8,380 nucleotides of DNA from assembly GCA_023426425.1 (NCBI GenBank), contig JAFAAT010000253.1, positions 1 to 8,380 of the forward strand, in the 5' to 3' direction. The notes under the pieces were generated by a model, which worked only from the letters and a program-made list of their open reading frames with translations, was not told where the DNA came from and made no database searches. Source of the DNA: Bacteroidota bacterium (GTDB lineage Bacteria > Bacteroidota > Bacteroidia > Chitinophagales > Chitinophagaceae). Numbering within the stretch: position 1 is the stretch's first letter; each line of letters opens with the position of its first letter. Below are positions 6,659-8,380 of this stretch, one piece after another. Made by a program: the position numbers and the translations under genes.

Positions 6659-6675
6659 CTAGCCAGCCTTCACCC
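6648..6675. terminator. Hairpin spanning two abutting convergent stop codons
   Basis: GGGTG (6648-6652) pairs with CACCC (6671-6675). Inside it GGCTG (6653-6657) pairs with CAGCC (6664-6668), with a TT bulge and a 6-base loop. The structure contains the plus-strand stop TGA (6656-6658) and the minus-strand stop TAG (6661-6659). On the plus strand a pyrimidine-rich CTTTCTTC follows, so termination there is plausible. On the minus strand no T-run follows. Confidence 0.5.
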
Positions 6676-7678
6676 CTTTCTTCATCTTCAGCAAACTAAA
6701 ATCAGTCTCCTCCGCAACTATGGTATTCTTCAAATGCCCCAAGCCCTCTATCTCCATCTCCACTACATCGCCCGCCTGCAACCACTGCACCTTATATTCC
6801 GGATCATTCAACAGACCCGTACCGTTCAACTCCAGGAAACATCCCGTTCCCACAGTACCACTACCAATCACATCCCCGGGTAAAATGTCAACCCCATACG
6901 CACAGCGCTCAATGATCTCCGCAAACGTCCAGTCCATATCTCCCATATTACCCGTGCTCACTTCCTTCCCATTCACCCAGCATTTCATCGACAGGTTGTA
7001 GTTATTCCCGGTATGCCCCGCCTTAGCAGGCACCTTGTACTGCTCCAACTCATCCGGCGTCACCAGCATGGGGCCAATCACCGTACTGAAATCCTTACCT
7101 TTCGCAGGCCCAAGATTCAGCAGCATCTCCTCCATCTGTAGCGTCCGTGCACTCAAATCATTCATGATCATGTACCCGGCAATATACTGATCAGCTTCCT
7201 CAGCCTTTATATTCCTCCCTTTCTTCCCAATCACAATCGCCGCCTCCAGTTCAAAATCCAGCTTCTGGAAATGATCCGGCATACACCTGATCTCACCAGG
7301 ACCCTGCACCGCATTATGGTTCGTAAAGTAAAAAATAGGATACTGGTCAAACTCAGGTATCATGTCCACCTTCCTGTTCCTGCGAGCAGCCGCTACGTGC
7401 TGACGAAAAGCATATCCATCCCTGCAGGAAGTAGGTCGAGGCACCGGAGCCATCAAAGCCGCAGTACTCAACGTAGCATAAGGAACAATAGTGTTCCTCC
7501 CCGACTTAATGTCTTCCTCCGTCTTCTTCGCCAGCTCCGACCATCGCTCCCAGTCCTCAAGCATCCCGCTCATTGTCCCAGGCAACTCCGGGTTGGCCGC
7601 ATTCGTGTCATACAAATTATCATCAATGCAAAATGCCAGCTGCTCTTTCCCGTTGTTCGAATATGTTACAAGTTTCAT
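6659..7678 (-). CDS. Fumarylacetoacetate hydrolase family protein
   Basis: Members cleave or hydrate carbon-carbon bonds in diketo acids; the namesake splits fumarylacetoacetate to fumarate and acetoacetate at the end of tyrosine breakdown. The 339-residue soluble protein has an N-terminal FAH-type region (about 1-80) and a catalytic domain (about 85-320). Residues matching the mammalian enzyme are present: D87 and H94 in DGYAFRQH (metal ligand and catalytic His), E143 and E145 in FELE, D174, R178 and Q181 in NDLSARTLQ, and K195 in GPAKGKDFS. Thus the metal site and active site look intact. It is shorter than eukaryotic fumarylacetoacetase (about 420 residues). The ATG at 7678 gives the usual MKLVTYSNNG start; an extension to 7744 adds 22 unlikely residues. 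No other tyrosine-pathway gene is in the window, so the substrate is unproven. Confidence 0.92.
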   Translation of the reverse strand: MKLVTYSNNGKEQLAFCIDDNLYDTNAANPELPGTMSGMLEDWERWSELAKKTEEDIKSGRNTIVPYATLSTAALMAPVPRPTSCRDGYAFRQHVAAARRNRKVDMIPEFDQYPIFYFTNHNAVQGPGEIRCMPDHFQKLDFELEAAIVIGKKGRNIKAEEADQYIAGYMIMNDLSARTLQMEEMLLNLGPAKGKDFSTVIGPMLVTPDELEQYKVPAKAGHTGNNYNLSMKCWVNGKEVSTGNMGDMDWTFAEIIERCAYGVDILPGDVIGSGTVGTGCFLELNGTGLLNDPEYKVQWLQAGDVVEMEIEGLGHLKNTIVAEETDFSLLKMKKGVKAG

Positions 7679-7697
7679 CCTGATGTTTTTGAGGGGG

Positions 7698-7705
7698 TAA
7701 AAATA
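7698..7705 (-). promoter_or_regulatory. Possible -7 element for the FAH-family gene
   Basis: The minus strand reads TATTTTTA, one mismatch from TAnnTTTG, ending 19 bases before the ATG at 7678. No clear TTTG lies at -33. The element lies in the 103-base spacer shared with the divergent carbonic anhydrase gene. Confidence 0.3.
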
Positions 7706-7769
7706 AAGTCTTTTAAATGAATAGCTCCTCCACATGCTGCACAATCCCCTGGTAATATTTAATATTGCC

Positions 7770-7777
7770 TAAATTTC
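7770..7777 (+). promoter_or_regulatory. Probable -7 element for the carbonic anhydrase gene
   Basis: TAAATTTC matches TAnnTTTG except for the last base and ends only 4 bases before the ATG at 7782. This is nearly the same arrangement as at mfd and would give a transcript that is leaderless or nearly so. No good TTTG is seen at the -33 position. Confidence 0.4.
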
Positions 7778-7781
7778 ATAC

Positions 7782-8380
7782 ATGGCTTCCTACGAGCAGC
7801 TTTTCGAAAACAATCGTGAATGGGTGGCAAGAAAAACCGCCTCAGACCCTGAATTCTTCTCAAAGCTTGCCTCAGAACAGTCGCCCGAATACCTCTACAT
7901 TGGCTGCTCCGACAGCCGCGTACCAGCCAATGAAATCACAGGCCTCGAATCCGGCGAACTCTTCGTCCATCGCAACATCGCCAACGTCGTCGCCAACACC
8001 GACCTTAACGTCATGTCTGTCATAAACTACGCCGTCCACCAACTCAAGGTCAAACATATCATAGTCTGCGGTCACTATAATTGCGGGGGTGTCAAAGCGG
8101 CCATGACACCCGTCGACATGGGCCTCCTCAACCCCTGGCTCCGCAACATCCGCGATGTCTACAGACTCCATAAAGCAGAATTGAACGCGATCCCCGCCGA
8201 AACTGAACGCTACAATCGACTCATCGAACTCAATGTCATCGAGCAGTGCACCAACGTCATCAAAACAGCCGCCGTCCAGAAATGCTTCCTCAAAACCGGC
8301 TACCCGATCGTCCACGGCTGGGTTCTCGCCCTCCACTCAGGCCTCCTCAAAGACCTCAACGTCAACTTCCACCAGATACT
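7782..8380 (+). CDS. Beta-class carbonic anhydrase (cut by right edge)
   Basis: The enzyme interconverts CO2 and bicarbonate in the cytoplasm, supplying bicarbonate to carboxylases and balancing pH. The window holds 199 codons from the ATG. The zinc site of the beta class is complete: C42 in GCSDSR (41-46), with D44 and R46 forming the catalytic Asp-Arg pair, and H98 and C101 in CGHYNCGG (96-103). Other family marks are FVHRNIANVV (61-70) and the late HGWVLALHSGLL (178-189). The family is usually about 200-230 residues, so only a short C-terminal tail is missing. Third codon positions are strongly C-rich (AAC, GTC, CTC, ATC). It is divergent from the FAH-family gene with no sign of shared function. 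The equivalent E. coli gene is called can or yadF; I leave the symbol blank because several beta paralogs can exist in one genome. Confidence 0.95.
   Translation, partial: MASYEQLFENNREWVARKTASDPEFFSKLASEQSPEYLYIGCSDSRVPANEITGLESGELFVHRNIANVVANTDLNVMSVINYAVHQLKVKHIIVCGHYNCGGVKAAMTPVDMGLLNPWLRNIRDVYRLHKAELNAIPAETERYNRLIELNVIEQCTNVIKTAAVQKCFLKTGYPIVHGWVLALHSGLLKDLNVNFHQI

Noticed and set aside
7271..7720. Plus-strand 149-codon frame, rich in Arg and Ser, and the nested 7491-7700 frame
   Set aside because: Antisense to the FAH-family gene; the composition reflects the reverse complement of a C-rich third-position pattern.
7679..7744. Longer N-terminus for the FAH-family protein
   Set aside because: The extra 22 residues cross the promoter-like motif and are unlike the family, which starts MKL-x-x-Y.
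7872..8336. Minus-strand 154-codon frame and plus-strand 7765-8025 frame
   Set aside because: Both are shadows of the carbonic anhydrase gene, which has the complete zinc site in its own frame.
1..8380. Defence island, mobile element or secondary-metabolite cluster
   Set aside because: No transposase, integrase, nuclease, toxin-antitoxin, CRISPR or synthase motif was found; the genes are independent housekeeping, metabolic and surface functions.

Overview
The window looks like ordinary chromosome from a Bacteroidota bacterium, most likely a Chitinophaga-like member of the Chitinophagaceae. The evidence is a large secreted protein ending in a type IX secretion (T9SS) type A sorting domain, Bacteroidota-type promoter motifs (TAnnTTTG) close upstream of several starts, weak or absent Shine-Dalgarno sequences, and protein sequences typical of that group. 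The genus is an inference.

Layout, left to right. Positions 1-1530 (minus) hold the N-terminal 510 codons of mfd, the transcription-repair coupling factor, which runs off the left edge. Divergent from it at 1645-1920 (plus) is a small cysteine-rich probable lipoprotein of unknown function. A 142-base spacer follows, carrying a long imperfect inverted repeat (1926-2053) with a GC-rich hairpin inside. Next is a 672-residue cell-surface protein (2063-4081, plus) with two successive Ig-like/PKD modules and a T9SS sorting tail. A strong hairpin terminator (4086-4127) separates it from a convergent 3-hydroxyacyl-CoA dehydrogenase (4147-5310, minus). That gene is divergent from a polytopic GT-C membrane glycosyltransferase resembling the PIG-V mannosyltransferase family (5393-6658, plus). 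The glycosyltransferase meets a convergent fumarylacetoacetate hydrolase family gene (6659-7678, minus) with no base between the two stop codons, and a hairpin spans the junction. The last gene is a beta-carbonic anhydrase (7782-8380, plus), cut by the right edge.

The genes alternate strands and none forms a clear operon with its neighbour. The acyl-CoA dehydrogenase and the fumarylacetoacetase-like hydrolase could both serve aromatic or amino-acid catabolism, but they lie on either side of an unrelated membrane protein and are not co-transcribed, so no joint pathway can be claimed. The rest is housekeeping (mfd, carbonic anhydrase) or cell surface (lipoprotein, T9SS protein, glycosyltransferase).

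I saw no tRNA, rRNA, CRISPR array, transposase, phage or defence gene. No clearly new system is present. The most notable signals are the structured spacer at 1926-2053, the stop-to-stop junction hairpin at 6648-6675, the compositionally different orphan glycosyltransferase, and the small CxC lipoprotein.
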